A stretch of DNA of 13,750 nt. Source: UBA10002 sp964373775 (GTDB lineage: Bacteria > Patescibacteriota > Minisyncoccia > Phycocordibacterales > UBA10002). The position numbers and the translations under genes are program-made. The notes beneath the pieces are model-generated. The model had not been told where the DNA came from, searched no databases, and worked only from the letters and a program-made list of their open reading frames with translations. Position 1 is the first letter of the stretch; the number at the start of each line of letters is the position of its first letter. This document shows positions 5,160-12,107 of this stretch, piece after piece. The stretch covers positions 1-13,750 of the forward strand of contig CAYJWA010000026.1 of the NCBI GenBank assembly GCA_964373775.1, read 5' to 3'.

Positions 5160-6293
5160 CTTTTTTGCGCGGCGCAAAAAAGCGGGAACTGCTCCCCAGT
5201 CGTCATCACTGTCGGTAAGAACTTTCTTTTCTTCAGACGGTTTGAGCGGCTCTTTTCCGGACGGCATAATCGTATTGAAGGTCTTTCCCTTATCGCTTTC
5301 CAGCTTTTCCGAGAAAAGCGGCTTGGCGCGGAGCGCCGAATCAGGAAATCCGGACGCAATCACTGTAATTTTGAGCTCGCCCTTCTTGAGTTTATCGTCC
5401 TTAATGGTTCCAAAAATCACTTTGGCGTTCGGGTCAATGGACTCTGTGATAATCTTCGCCGCGTCCTGAATCTCAAACATAGTGAGGTCGTCTCCGCCTG
5501 CAATGGAGAAGAGTACGCCTTTTGCGCCGTTAATGGAAAGTTCCAAAAGGGGAGAGTTAATCGCGGTCTTTGCCGCCTCTTCGGCGCGTTTCTCGCCCGT
5601 GGCAGTGCCGATACCCATTAACGCAGAGCCAGCGTTTTCAAGCACGGCGCGGATGTCCGCAAAATCAAGATTGATGATGCCCGGAGTCGTGATGAGGTCT
5701 GAAATGCCTTCAACCGCTTGCCGTAAAATCTCGTCGCACATCGCGAACGCGGCCTTTGCCGTGGTCTCTTTGGAAACAGTTGCAAGCAAACGGTCATTCG
5801 GCACCACAATAATCGCGTCTACCACTTTTCGCAGGTCTTCAAGTCCCTGTTCCGCAATGCGCAGCCGCTGCGCTCCTTCAAAAAAGAATGGTTTAGTCGT
5901 TACCGCAACCGTGAGCGCGCCCAGTTCCTTCGCGGTCTTCGCCACAATCGGCGCCGCGCCAGTAAAGGTGCCGCCGCCTTCGCCTCCTGCAATGAAGACC
6001 ATATCCGCGCCTTTGAGCGTCTCTTGCAGTTCCTCGCGCGTTTCTTCCGCGGCGCGCTTGCCGAGTTCCGGGTTCATGCCGGTGCCGAGTCCCCGCGTCA
6101 GATTTTTTCCGACATGAATCTTTTTCTTGGCGAGCGTGTTGTGGAGGTCCTGCGCGTCTGTATTGACCGCAATGAACTCAACCCCCTTGACTTTGGAGTT
6201 AATCATGTGGTTGAGCGCATTCTTGCCGCTTCCACCGACTCCGAAGACCTTAATCCGCGCAAACGCTTCAACTTCAGGGGTTATTTGTGGCAT
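5157..6293 (-). CDS. ftsZ: Cell division GTPase FtsZ
   Basis: Tubulin-like GTPase that polymerises into the division ring. The 378 residues have the family layout. GTP-binding loops are GVGGSG (18-23) and NTDAQ (44-48), then GGEGGGTFTGAAP (103-115), KPFFFEG, the T7-loop NLDFAD that completes the neighbour's GTPase site, an acidic/Lys-rich linker, and the C-terminal peptide VPAFLRR that binds FtsA and other partners. One oddity is that the tubulin signature GGGTGTG reads GGGTFTG, with Phe110 (codon TTT at 5964-5966) in place of a glycine. The start ATG has no Shine-Dalgarno. ftsA lies 406 bp upstream on the same strand, with a separate promoter and structured leader in between. Confidence 0.97.
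   Translation of the reverse strand: MPQITPEVEAFARIKVFGVGGSGKNALNHMINSKVKGVEFIAVNTDAQDLHNTLAKKKIHVGKNLTRGLGTGMNPELGKRAAEETREELQETLKGADMVFIAGGEGGGTFTGAAPIVAKTAKELGALTVAVTTKPFFFEGAQRLRIAEQGLEDLRKVVDAIIVVPNDRLLATVSKETTAKAAFAMCDEILRQAVEGISDLITTPGIINLDFADIRAVLENAGSALMGIGTATGEKRAEEAAKTAINSPLLELSINGAKGVLFSIAGGDDLTMFEIQDAAKIITESIDPNAKVIFGTIKDDKLKKGELKITVIASGFPDSALRAKPLFSEKLESDKGKTFNTIMPSGKEPLKPSEEKKVLTDSDDDWGAVPAFLRRAKK
5160..5182. other. Perfect hairpin over the end of ftsZ
   Basis: cttttttgcgc and gcgcaaaaaag, 11-bp arms with a 1-nt centre. It covers the last codons (RRAKK) up to the stop. It could stabilise the mRNA 3' end or act in termination; only the symmetry is directly seen. Confidence 0.5.
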
Positions 6294-6322
6294 GGCTGAT
6301 TTTTAAGGAGTGAAACGACTAT

Positions 6323-6348
6323 CCTAAACCCGTTCGGGACGGACTAGG
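6323..6348. repeat. Short dyad near the ftsZ start
   Basis: ccta...tagg flanks cccgttcggg. It lies 30-55 nt upstream of the ftsZ ATG within its leader and resembles the gtccg/cctag dyad at 3728-3758. Confidence 0.45.
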
Positions 6349-6360
6349 GTAAAAATCGCC

Positions 6361-6457
6361 ACCCCGTGTAATAAGACTTTTGGTAAGCAAGAACTAACTC
6401 AAAAATACCGCTTGTTATCGTGAGTATTTCTGATATAAACCGTTTATTACACGGGGT
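6361..6457. repeat. 97-bp element closed by 14-bp perfect terminal inverted repeats in the ftsZ leader
   Basis: Arms accccgtgtaataa (6361-6374) and ttattacacggggt (6444-6457). It lies wholly between the candidate ftsZ promoter and the ftsZ start, so it would be transcribed as one long stem with an AU-rich interior that can form a smaller stem (AAATAC/GTATTT, read on the minus strand). It could be a cis-regulatory RNA or a small MITE-like insertion. No flanking target duplication is apparent. Confidence 0.8.
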
Positions 6458-6494
6458 CATCAAAAACACACTCCGCTTCTTTCCGTTGTTTTGT

Positions 6495-6522
6495 ATGATA
6501 TACCAACCGCAAAAACTGTCAA
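6495..6522 (-). promoter_or_regulatory. Candidate ftsZ promoter
   Basis: Minus-strand TTGACA (6517-6522), 16-bp spacer, TATCAT (6495-6500). It is about 200 nt upstream of the ftsZ ATG, giving a long leader that contains the 97-bp inverted-repeat element. The rest of the ftsA-ftsZ gap (6541-6699) is purine-rich on the plus strand with a small hairpin ggaatga/tcattcc near 6585-6605; no gene is seen in it. Confidence 0.6.
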
Positions 6523-6699
6523 AAAAGTAAAGGGTTGACAATTAGCTTAGAGATGTTTGAGTTATTATGCGAGAAACAAAGGGAATGATATCGTTTCATT
6601 CCTCAAAAAGAAGAAAGTATCGCACGGAAGATAAGGGGAGTGGAAAAAACAGAGAAGGAAGAAAAGAGAGAAAGATTGTTCCGTGTCAGTTCAGTGGTT

Positions 6700-7881
6700 T
6701 CAGGGAAGAAATTGGCGAAGCAAGTTGAGCAAATTATTTTTCGTTTTTTTCACCAGCTTCATTCCGGTAATCACTTCTTCCTCCGCATTTGAAAGCCCCA
6801 TAATACACAGCCCGTAAGCGACTGACCACGACGCGTCTCTGATCTGCCCCTGGAGCGTATCGCCGAAAGAGACCTGCGCCACGCGAGAGGGGAGTCGGAG
6901 CGAAACCTTTGCCAAGTCCCCTATGGTCTCAATCGCAGAACCGCCGCCCGTGAGAATGATGCCCGCGGGAAGCAATCCATTTCTCCCGATTTTTTTCAGG
7001 TGCGCCTCTATCAGTTCAAAAATGTCGGAGAGGCGCGCCGCGATTATCTCCTCGAGCCGTTTGCGCGAATAACTCGCGCCGACAAGGGAACCGCGTTTTA
7101 TCTCCTCTGCTTCGTCTAGGGGAATGCGCAGACCCAAGGCGATGTCGTTCGTAATGTCGCTGGAACCGTACGGAAAGACCTCAAGCGAAACCGGCAGATT
7201 GTTTTCATACACCACAATGGAGACGGTTTCTGATCCAATGTTTGCGAGCACCGCGCCCGCCATCTTCTGTTGCTTTGTCAGAGTGACCAAGCTCGCCGCA
7301 ATAGGGGAGGCTGCGATATCCTCAACTTCAATACCTACCCCCTGAATGGTTTCCAGCAGGTCATTCACATGGTGCTCAAAACAGGTGACGAAGAGCGTCT
7401 TTACCTCCAACTTGCCTCCGGTGAGCCCTTCAGGTCTTCCCAGAGTGGGTTTGCCGTCAACCTTGAACGAAAGGGGAATGGTGTGAATTATTTTTCGGTT
7501 GACTGCGTGTGTTGGCGGAATAGTATCCCGGCTTACTTCCATGGCTTTCTTGACATCCAGTTCCGTGATCTCCGAATCCGCGCGGGAGATGACCACGGAC
7601 CCAACCGAGGAGACGCTCCCCAGCCCAATGCCGCCGACGGCGGCAAGAGCGCTCTGAATCTTTATACCCGCGGCTTTTTCCGCCTGCGCGAGCGCCTGCT
7701 TTACGCTTTTCACCGCATCTCGTTGATTCAAAATATAGCCGTGCCGAAGTCCCCGCGACTCCGCGTAGCCGACCCCGATGACGCGCGGCGCTTCCCGTCC
7801 GTCCTCGCGCAGGTTCTCCGCAACCACTACCTTGACTTGGTAGGTTCCGATGTCTATGCCGACGGCGATAGTGCGAGACAT
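6700..7881 (-). CDS. ftsA: Cell division protein FtsA
   Basis: Actin-like ATPase that tethers FtsZ filaments to the membrane. The 393 residues have actin-fold signatures: phosphate-1 GIDIGT (8-13), phosphate-2 ANIGSETVSIVVY, and adenosine motif GIILTGGGS. The 1C-type subdomain follows the first lobe, as usual for FtsA. The C-terminus ends in NNLLNLLRQFLP, an amphipathic helix that fits the membrane-targeting tail. The length is close to family size and no defect is seen. There is no Shine-Dalgarno; the ATG is preceded by a repeat-derived AT-rich leader. The gene lies between ybeY and ftsZ on the same strand. Confidence 0.96.
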   Translation of the reverse strand: MSRTIAVGIDIGTYQVKVVVAENLREDGREAPRVIGVGYAESRGLRHGYILNQRDAVKSVKQALAQAEKAAGIKIQSALAAVGGIGLGSVSSVGSVVISRADSEITELDVKKAMEVSRDTIPPTHAVNRKIIHTIPLSFKVDGKPTLGRPEGLTGGKLEVKTLFVTCFEHHVNDLLETIQGVGIEVEDIAASPIAASLVTLTKQQKMAGAVLANIGSETVSIVVYENNLPVSLEVFPYGSSDITNDIALGLRIPLDEAEEIKRGSLVGASYSRKRLEEIIAARLSDIFELIEAHLKKIGRNGLLPAGIILTGGGSAIETIGDLAKVSLRLPSRVAQVSFGDTLQGQIRDASWSVAYGLCIMGLSNAEEEVITGMKLVKKTKNNLLNLLRQFLP

Positions 7882-7886
7882 AAAAA

Positions 7887-7914
7887 CACAAGCACCAAAT
7901 CACAAGCACCAAAT
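7887..7914. repeat. Exact 14-bp tandem duplication in the ftsA leader
   Basis: cacaagcaccaaat occurs twice back to back (7887-7900, 7901-7914), 5 nt upstream of the ftsA ATG. The whole ybeY-ftsA spacer (7882-8032) consists of caaatcacaaa / tttggtattt-like simple repeats. Confidence 0.85.
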
Positions 7915-7928
7915 TACAAACAATACCC

Positions 7929-7957
7929 AATATACAAAGCCCGAAATACTCAAACAA
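7929..7957 (-). promoter_or_regulatory. Candidate ftsA promoter inside repeats
   Basis: Minus-strand TTGTTT (7952-7957), 17-bp spacer, TATATT (7929-7934). The whole promoter is formed from the AT-rich repeat tract, so a chance match is possible. Confidence 0.35.
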
Positions 7958-8032
7958 AGATTTCTCGTTTGGAGTTTTTGAGATTGGAATTTGTTTGTGA
8001 TTTGTGATTGGTAATTTGGAATTTGCGAAAAT

Positions 8033-8419
8033 TCAGATATTAAATTTCTTCCTGAATGTTCGCTCTTGTGCCTCCATTCTACTCCCATGCCCCATTCCTT
8101 TCAAATGCAAGAAACCGTGGATAAACAGGAAAAGCAGAAAATCCGGAAAGGGGTTGTTGAATCTGACGGCCTCGCGCCGCGCGACCGCAGGCGCAACAAA
8201 AATCTCCCCTTCGGTTTCTGAAAGAGGGAAGCTTAGTATGTCTGTGGGTCCATCTATCTTCCGATACGCGCGGTTTAATCGCCGCATATTGGCGGCATTC
8301 GTGAAAACAATGCTCAATCTGTAATGTTTGCCGAGCACGGCATCCTTGAGCCGCGTCAAAACAACCTTCCTAACGGGAGGCTTTTTGCTGTTTTGAATGG
8401 AAAGTGATACATCGGGCAC
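8033..8419 (-). CDS. ybeY: Endoribonuclease YbeY
   Basis: Single-strand endoribonuclease with a catalytic Zn, involved in 16S rRNA 3'-end maturation and ribosome quality control. The signature HGFLHLKGMGH gives the metal ligands His101, His105 and His111, and DILSFPLSE (about 60-68) is the usual strand before it. With a GTG start at 8419 the protein has 128 residues, slightly short for the family. The frame stays open upstream to a TTG at 8476, but that would overlap the end of rpsU. I chose the GTG because it gives an N-terminus (PDVSLSIQN) like that of the family and no overlap, though it has no Shine-Dalgarno. It lies directly downstream of rpsU and is probably co-transcribed. Confidence 0.88.
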   Translation of the reverse strand: MPDVSLSIQNSKKPPVRKVVLTRLKDAVLGKHYRLSIVFTNAANMRRLNRAYRKIDGPTDILSFPLSETEGEIFVAPAVARREAVRFNNPFPDFLLFLFIHGFLHLKGMGHGSRMEAQERTFRKKFNI

Positions 8420-8438
8420 GCCAATTGATACTTGAAAA

Positions 8439-8675
8439 TTATTTTTTGGCAGCCGGTAACTTTCCCATCCTCGCAAGTTTTTCCCGCTCCGCGACTCGGT
8501 GGAGGTAAGTCAGTTTTGACTGCTTTCGTTTAAAGAGGGACGGGGTGCGCGCGTAGTACCGATTGGCGCGCACTCTGTTGAGTACGCCCGAACTCTGCAC
8601 CCGTTTTGAAAAACGGCGCAAAGCGCTTACATTGCTCTCGCTTTGCGTTTTCTGGACTTCAACAACGATAACCAT
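8439..8675 (-). CDS. rpsU: Ribosomal protein bS21
   Basis: Small-subunit protein near the anti-Shine-Dalgarno end of 16S rRNA. The 78 residues begin VIVVEVQKTQSE and contain SALRRFSKRVQSSGVLNRVR, matching the S21 core ALRRFKR...GVL.EVR, then a basic Lys/Arg-rich helical tail. The start is the ATG at 8675, where family similarity begins; an in-frame extension to 8720 has no similarity. No Shine-Dalgarno is seen. ybeY follows closely on the same strand, and the context is purely translational. Confidence 0.88.
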   Translation of the reverse strand: MVIVVEVQKTQSESNVSALRRFSKRVQSSGVLNRVRANRYYARTPSLFKRKQSKLTYLHRVAEREKLARMGKLPAAKK

Positions 8676-8876
8676 AGTACGGTACAGCCTACTACAGCCG
8701 CCCGAAAGATGCAATATCAAATCTCGAATACCAAATATCGAAAAATATCAAATACCGAGCAAGAAAATTGAAACCGCCCTTTTCTCTGTTTCATAGTAGA
8801 TACGCTTAACGAATAGCGGTAGATACACTTGACGAATGGTGCACACGAATTTTAGGAAGGCGCACACGAATGGGGG
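8676..8876. repeat. Repeat-rich spacer upstream of rpsU
   Basis: 8709-8760 is AT-rich with caaatatcgaaaaatatcaa-type units. 8809-8871 holds four ACGAAT hexamers at 8809, 8832, 8845 and 8866, matching the cluster at 3710-3774. No gene is seen in it. The rpsU promoter probably lies in the part near 8700, but no convincing -35/-10 pair could be assigned. Confidence 0.6.
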
Positions 8877-8985
8877 ATACCCTGCGCTTCCTGCCTACGC
8901 CGAGGATTCGGCAGGCAGGCGCGCAGGGTCAAATCGGGGCGACCCGCAGGGTTAATGCCCTGCGGTGTCGCTCTCAAGCCTTACT
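8877..8985. repeat. Double-hairpin dispersed repeat, copy 2 (109 bp)
   Basis: Same element as 3778-3916, with 73 identical nt (8907-8979) and a shorter first-hairpin loop. It lies about 50 nt downstream of the HisRS-like gene stop and directly after a CGAAT cluster, as in copy 1. Confidence 0.9.
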
Positions 8986-9031
8986 TTTTTTCGAGATTTT
9001 TCGATATTCGAAATTAAGTATTCACGATTTC

Positions 9032-10306
9032 TTACGCAAGCTTCAATTTCTTCAAGTATGCCGGCAGTTCTACAATCTTGACTGTCTCCTGCGCCCGCGT
9101 CTCGTTATTTCGCACAATAACCGATTCCTCCAGCGCCTCCTTCTGTCCCATGATGAGCGAGTAGGGAACTTTGATATTTTCCGCAGTCGCAAGTTGTGTG
9201 GAAAGCTTATCGCGCGAAAGCGCCTGATACAAGGGAATCCCCGCCAGACGGAGTGTCTCCACGACTTTCAGGCTTTGCATCTTCGCGTCAAAACCGAGCT
9301 GTAGAAAAAAGATGCGCGGTTTCTTCACGCGGATGCCGCGTCTTCCTTTTTCCCTCTTTGCGGGACGGGAAAGGAAAAGAGTCATCCCGATTGCCGGCAT
9401 ATCCTTCTTGAAGCCGACCTTCCGCGCGAGCATGTTGTACCGGAAGCCGAAGCACAACCGTTCTCCCGCATCTCCTCCCTTCGTATTATCAGCATCCCGT
9501 ATTTCAAAAAGGGTTTCTCCGGTAAAAGATCTTCCGCCGACCAGGCAGTGGTCAAGACGATAGGAAATCCCAAGCGCCTCCAGATATTCCAGCACCTCCC
9601 GGAAATGGAGGCGGCTCGCTTCCGAGAGAAACTCTATCGCCTTTGGCGCCTCTGCTTTGAGCGGTTTGCACTTCTCATGGAGGCAGGAAAGCGCGCGGAG
9701 CGGATCTCGCCGCAGAGCCGCGCGGCATTGCGGGGGAAGCAACGAGATGTTTCTCCGATAATATCCCGCGAGTTCGCGGGTAAATTTAAGCAACGACTCT
9801 TTGTCCCCTACGGTGTTTATAGAGAGAAACAGATTTTTGTGTCCTTCCTTCTGAAGTATTGTCCAGGCCGTTTTGAGAAGAAGCGCCTCCGCAATGCTCC
9901 TTCCCGAACCGATAATGTCCAAAAAGATATGCTTCACCCGCTCGCCGTTTTTTCTCGGAGAAGCGCTGGGAAACGTTTCTTCTCCGTAGAGCAAAATCGG
10001 CAAAGGTCCGTCGGTAGCATTTTTCTCAAGACACAGTCGCAAAAGCGCCACTTTTTGCTCTATGAGGGAGACGAGCGTATTTTCGGGGACGATTTCTCGC
10101 GCGTCAATCTCGGCAAGCGAGCGCGCTCGCTCGCGGTCCTCCTTGTTGATAGAAAGAAAGGAGGAAAGAGGCGTAAAACCGTAGTAAAAAGCCACCTCTG
10201 CAACGCGATCAACATCTGGAAATGTCACATATTCCGTTTTTTTCGGAGCGGGTTTCCGCTGCCGAAACCTTGCAGACGCTGTCGTTTTGAGCTTAGCGGG
10301 AGGCAT
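9032..10306 (-). CDS. HisRS-like protein lacking catalytic motifs (possible pseudoenzyme)
   Basis: 424 residues with the class II histidyl-tRNA-synthetase layout. A basic N-terminal tail (about 1-25) and a catalytic-fold region (about 85-315) are followed by a well-kept C-terminal anticodon-binding domain (about 329-424, with PYSLIMGQKEALE and RNNETRAQETVKIVEL). The catalytic motifs are degraded. The motif-2 region reads LLYGEETFPSASPRKNGERV (106-125), without the Tyr/Arg pattern FRxExP. The HisA motif RGLDYYTxTVFE reads GGRSFTGETLFE (257-268), losing its Arg. GGGRYD reads FGFRYN. It is therefore probably not an active HisRS; a regulator, tRNA-binding protein or HisZ-like factor are options. 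I chose the ATG at 10306 over an upstream TTG. There is no Shine-Dalgarno. The gene lies 79 nt after lepB on the same strand. Confidence 0.8.
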   Translation of the reverse strand: MPPAKLKTTASARFRQRKPAPKKTEYVTFPDVDRVAEVAFYYGFTPLSSFLSINKEDRERARSLAEIDAREIVPENTLVSLIEQKVALLRLCLEKNATDGPLPILLYGEETFPSASPRKNGERVKHIFLDIIGSGRSIAEALLLKTAWTILQKEGHKNLFLSINTVGDKESLLKFTRELAGYYRRNISLLPPQCRAALRRDPLRALSCLHEKCKPLKAEAPKAIEFLSEASRLHFREVLEYLEALGISYRLDHCLVGGRSFTGETLFEIRDADNTKGGDAGERLCFGFRYNMLARKVGFKKDMPAIGMTLFLSRPAKREKGRRGIRVKKPRIFFLQLGFDAKMQSLKVVETLRLAGIPLYQALSRDKLSTQLATAENIKVPYSLIMGQKEALEESVIVRNNETRAQETVKIVELPAYLKKLKLA

Positions 10307-10385
10307 AATGTTTCGCGGAACCGATAACAAATCCCTATATCACTGAAAAACTGAAGCACCTTCCAGCAAATTTTCTTCCCCCCTG

Positions 10386-10958
10386 CTATTCAGTTTGCGG
10401 GGTGGACCATATTCCAGGGAACAGACTGATTTCTCCGATCGGGAAAAGCTGCACCAGAGGGCGCCCAACAATAAGGTTCCGCTTGAGCGGTCCCCACAGC
10501 CGCGAGTCAGCGCTCTGGTCGCGGTTGTCGCCGAGCACAAAGTATTCATCATCCGCCAGCGTTACCGTTTGTTCCGCCCGCCTTCCGCTTGAGGCGAATG
10601 TTCCCTGTGTCCAGACAAACCCTCCGGGATGCAGACGGTTTTTCACGGTAATCGCATCGTCTTTTATCTCAATCGTCTCGCCCGGAAGACCCGCGACGCG
10701 CTTGATGAGAAACTTTTTTGGTTCCAGTGGGAAGCGGAAGACCACCACATCTCCCCGCTTTGGCGGTTCAAAGCGGTAGCTTACTTCGTCAATGATGAGA
10801 TAATCCCCGCTGTCAAAAGTCGGCACCATGGAAGCGCCGGAAACCACAAAGGGCTGGGCAATGAAGAAACGGACCGGAAGCACAACGAGCGCCGCCAGAA
10901 ACGCAAAGCGGATAAAATCCCACCACGATTCCGTCTCTCCGTGCTCTGCTTCGCGCAT
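10386..10958 (-). CDS. lepB: Signal peptidase I
   Basis: Membrane-bound serine protease that cleaves signal peptides from exported proteins. The 190 residues have one N-terminal membrane helix (about 13-34, WWDFIRFAFLAALVVLPVRFF). Catalytic Ser43 lies in GASMVPTF, and general base Lys86 in FLIKRVAGLPGE. The conserved box GDNRDQSADSRLWGP (143-157) follows. The ATG at 10958 puts the helix right at the N-terminus, as expected. The frame continues upstream, but that part reads through spacer repeats and has no family similarity, so it was left out. A promoter lies 10 nt upstream, giving almost no leader. The HisRS-like gene follows. Confidence 0.95.
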   Translation of the reverse strand: MREAEHGETESWWDFIRFAFLAALVVLPVRFFIAQPFVVSGASMVPTFDSGDYLIIDEVSYRFEPPKRGDVVVFRFPLEPKKFLIKRVAGLPGETIEIKDDAITVKNRLHPGGFVWTQGTFASSGRRAEQTVTLADDEYFVLGDNRDQSADSRLWGPLKRNLIVGRPLVQLFPIGEISLFPGIWSTPQTE

Positions 10959-10968
10959 AGTGAAGTAT

Positions 10969-10997
10969 ATTGTAGTACACCCGAGTACTTTACACAA
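10969..10997 (-). promoter_or_regulatory. Candidate lepB promoter, near-leaderless
   Basis: Minus-strand TTGTGT (10992-10997), 17-bp spacer, TACAAT (10969-10974). Only 10 nt separate the -10 box from the ATG at 10958, so the mRNA would start at or within a few bases of the start codon. Confidence 0.55.
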
Positions 10998-11066
10998 ACA
11001 CAATGCAGTTTTGTGCCGGGGCGAAATGTGATACCATTCTGGAAAACACAAAGCACAGAACGCCCA

Positions 11067-11093
11067 CCCTTCGGGGGATCTCCCGAAGGGAGA
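11067..11093 (+). repeat. Tandem-hairpin element in the lepB/pth spacer
   Basis: tctccc-gaa-gggaga (11079-11093) follows a short ccc-ttc-ggg hairpin and gatct, then acaaa. The minus-strand sequence of tsaD at 756-721 has the same order: cccgc-ttc-gcggg, gatct, ctcgc-aaa-gcgag, acaaa. An alternative 9-bp pairing joins 11067-11075 with 11082-11090. The rest of the 228-bp spacer is AT-rich repeats and promoters. Confidence 0.7.
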
Positions 11094-11126
11094 CAAAAAT
11101 CCAAACGGAGAAGTCCACTTTGTGTT

Positions 11127-11156
11127 TTGAAATTTTGTACTTTGTTTGGGTATTAG
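11127..11156 (+). promoter_or_regulatory. Candidate pth promoter
   Basis: TTGAAA (11127-11132), 18-bp spacer, TATTAG (11151-11156). The ATG is 30 nt further on. It is built from the same tttgtttgggtatt-type repeat as the ftsA leader. Confidence 0.35.
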
Positions 11157-11186
11157 GCGGCTTGTGTTTTGTGCAGTTTTCAAAAT

Positions 11187-11798
11187 ATGCAATATTTTGC
11201 TGTTGGTTTGGGCAATCCCGGAGGAGAATACGAGAACACCCGCCACAATACGGGGGCGCGCGTCTTGGAGATGTTTCGGCAATCAGCAAGGTTCCCAGAG
11301 TGGAAAGAGGACGCACAGAAAAAAGCATTGGTTTCAGAGGGAAAAGTAGGGAAGCGGAAAGTGTTGCTCATCTTTCCGCAAACATTTATGAACAAGTCAG
11401 GAGACGCCGTCAGGCAGATTGAAGATTTAAGATTAAAGGTTAAAGACAAGAAAAAGGAAATTGAGAATCTGGCGATTATTCACGACGACTTGGACATTTC
11501 GCTGGGTTCTTACAAACTCTCGTTCAACAAAAGCTCTGGCGGGCACAAGGGTGTGGAGTCAGTGATTCGCGCGCTCAAAACGCAAGCATTCGCGCGCATC
11601 CGCGTTGGAATTTCTCCCGTTACTTCCACGGGAGCAATAAAAAAACCAAAAGGGGAGACGGCGGTGGAAAAACATATTCTCGGAGAGTTTTCTGCTGCTG
11701 AACTCGCGACACTCAAAAAACTCTTCCCGCGCATTGTGGAGACGCTCTCGCGTCTCGTGAGCGAAGGGCGCGAAAAAGCAATGTCAATGCGTTACTAA
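11187..11798 (+). CDS. pth: Peptidyl-tRNA hydrolase
   Basis: Frees tRNA from peptidyl-tRNA that drops off ribosomes. The 203 residues carry the Pth signature: FAVGLGNPGGEYENTRHNTG with Asn10 and catalytic His20, FPQTFMNKSG with Asn69, IIHDDLDI (97-104), and SSGGHKG. In the last motif Lys121 stands where E. coli has Asn; some family members vary here. Residues about 79-90 (EDLRLKVKDKKK) lengthen the loop before the HDDLD strand and come from a gattaaag-like repeat tract. I chose the ATG over an upstream in-frame TTG because family similarity starts at once. There is no Shine-Dalgarno. It is divergent from lepB, and a perfect palindrome follows the stop. Confidence 0.95.
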   Translation: MQYFAVGLGNPGGEYENTRHNTGARVLEMFRQSARFPEWKEDAQKKALVSEGKVGKRKVLLIFPQTFMNKSGDAVRQIEDLRLKVKDKKKEIENLAIIHDDLDISLGSYKLSFNKSSGGHKGVESVIRALKTQAFARIRVGISPVTSTGAIKKPKGETAVEKHILGEFSAAELATLKKLFPRIVETLSRLVSEGREKAMSMRY

Positions 11799-11813
11799 AT
11801 CCTCATAACTCTT

Positions 11814-11841
11814 CCAAATAAGAGCGATCGCTCTTATTTGG
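11814..11841. other. 28-bp perfect palindrome downstream of pth
   Basis: Every base from 11814 to 11841 is symmetric around the central gcgatcgc, with flanks ccaaataaga and tcttatttgg. It starts 16 nt after the pth stop. No U-tract follows. It could be a terminator-like hairpin or a protein-binding operator. Confidence 0.85.
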
Positions 11842-11940
11842 CATAATTCAAGGAACAGAAGCTGGAAGGAGGGAAAAGGAGGGAAGCGGCTCCACCCGAT
11901 GTTATTTCTCCGTAAGCGCGAATGGAGCATATCAAAGCAG

Positions 11941-11970
11941 TTGACAAGTGAATATAGAGTGTGCTAATAT
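11941..11970 (+). promoter_or_regulatory. Near-consensus promoter of the SPFH operon
   Basis: TTGACA (11941-11946), 18-bp spacer, TAATAT (11965-11970). Transcription would start near 11977, giving a leader of about 130 nt before the ATG at 12108. The 13-nt dyad ggctca-a-tgagcc (11987-11999) lies at about +10 to +22, where a repressor or a short hairpin could act. Upstream, 11842-11940 holds only a purine-rich tract; no gene is seen. Confidence 0.75.
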
Positions 11971-12107
11971 ACCCGTCAGTTAAAGCGGCTCAATGAGCCC
12001 GTGTGGCGCTCTTTGAGAACTTCATATTTAGAGAAACCGAAACAGAAAGAAACTCAGCAAATCCTGCTTCGCATACAGCTACGCAGGACAAAGCAGAAAG
12101 GAAAGTT

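Noticed and set aside
5482..6117. 211-codon plus-strand open frame opposite ftsZ
   Set aside because: Antisense shadow of ftsZ: Ser/Ala-rich composition and no family similarity.
6535..6568. Plus-strand TTGACA followed by TATTAT, a possible divergent promoter in the ftsA-ftsZ gap
   Set aside because: The spacing is about 22 bp, too long, and no plus-strand gene or RNA is evident downstream.
7270..8007. 245-codon plus-strand open frame opposite ftsA
   Set aside because: Antisense shadow that runs into spacer repeats, with no recognisable domain.
10959..11282. Longer lepB start at 11282
   Set aside because: The added residues translate spacer repeats and a promoter; family similarity and the membrane helix begin at the ATG at 10958.
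12003..12107. GTG start for the SPFH gene at 12003
   Set aside because: No ribosome site there and a polar N-terminus; the ATG at 12108 has AAAGGAAAG upstream and leads directly into a membrane helix.
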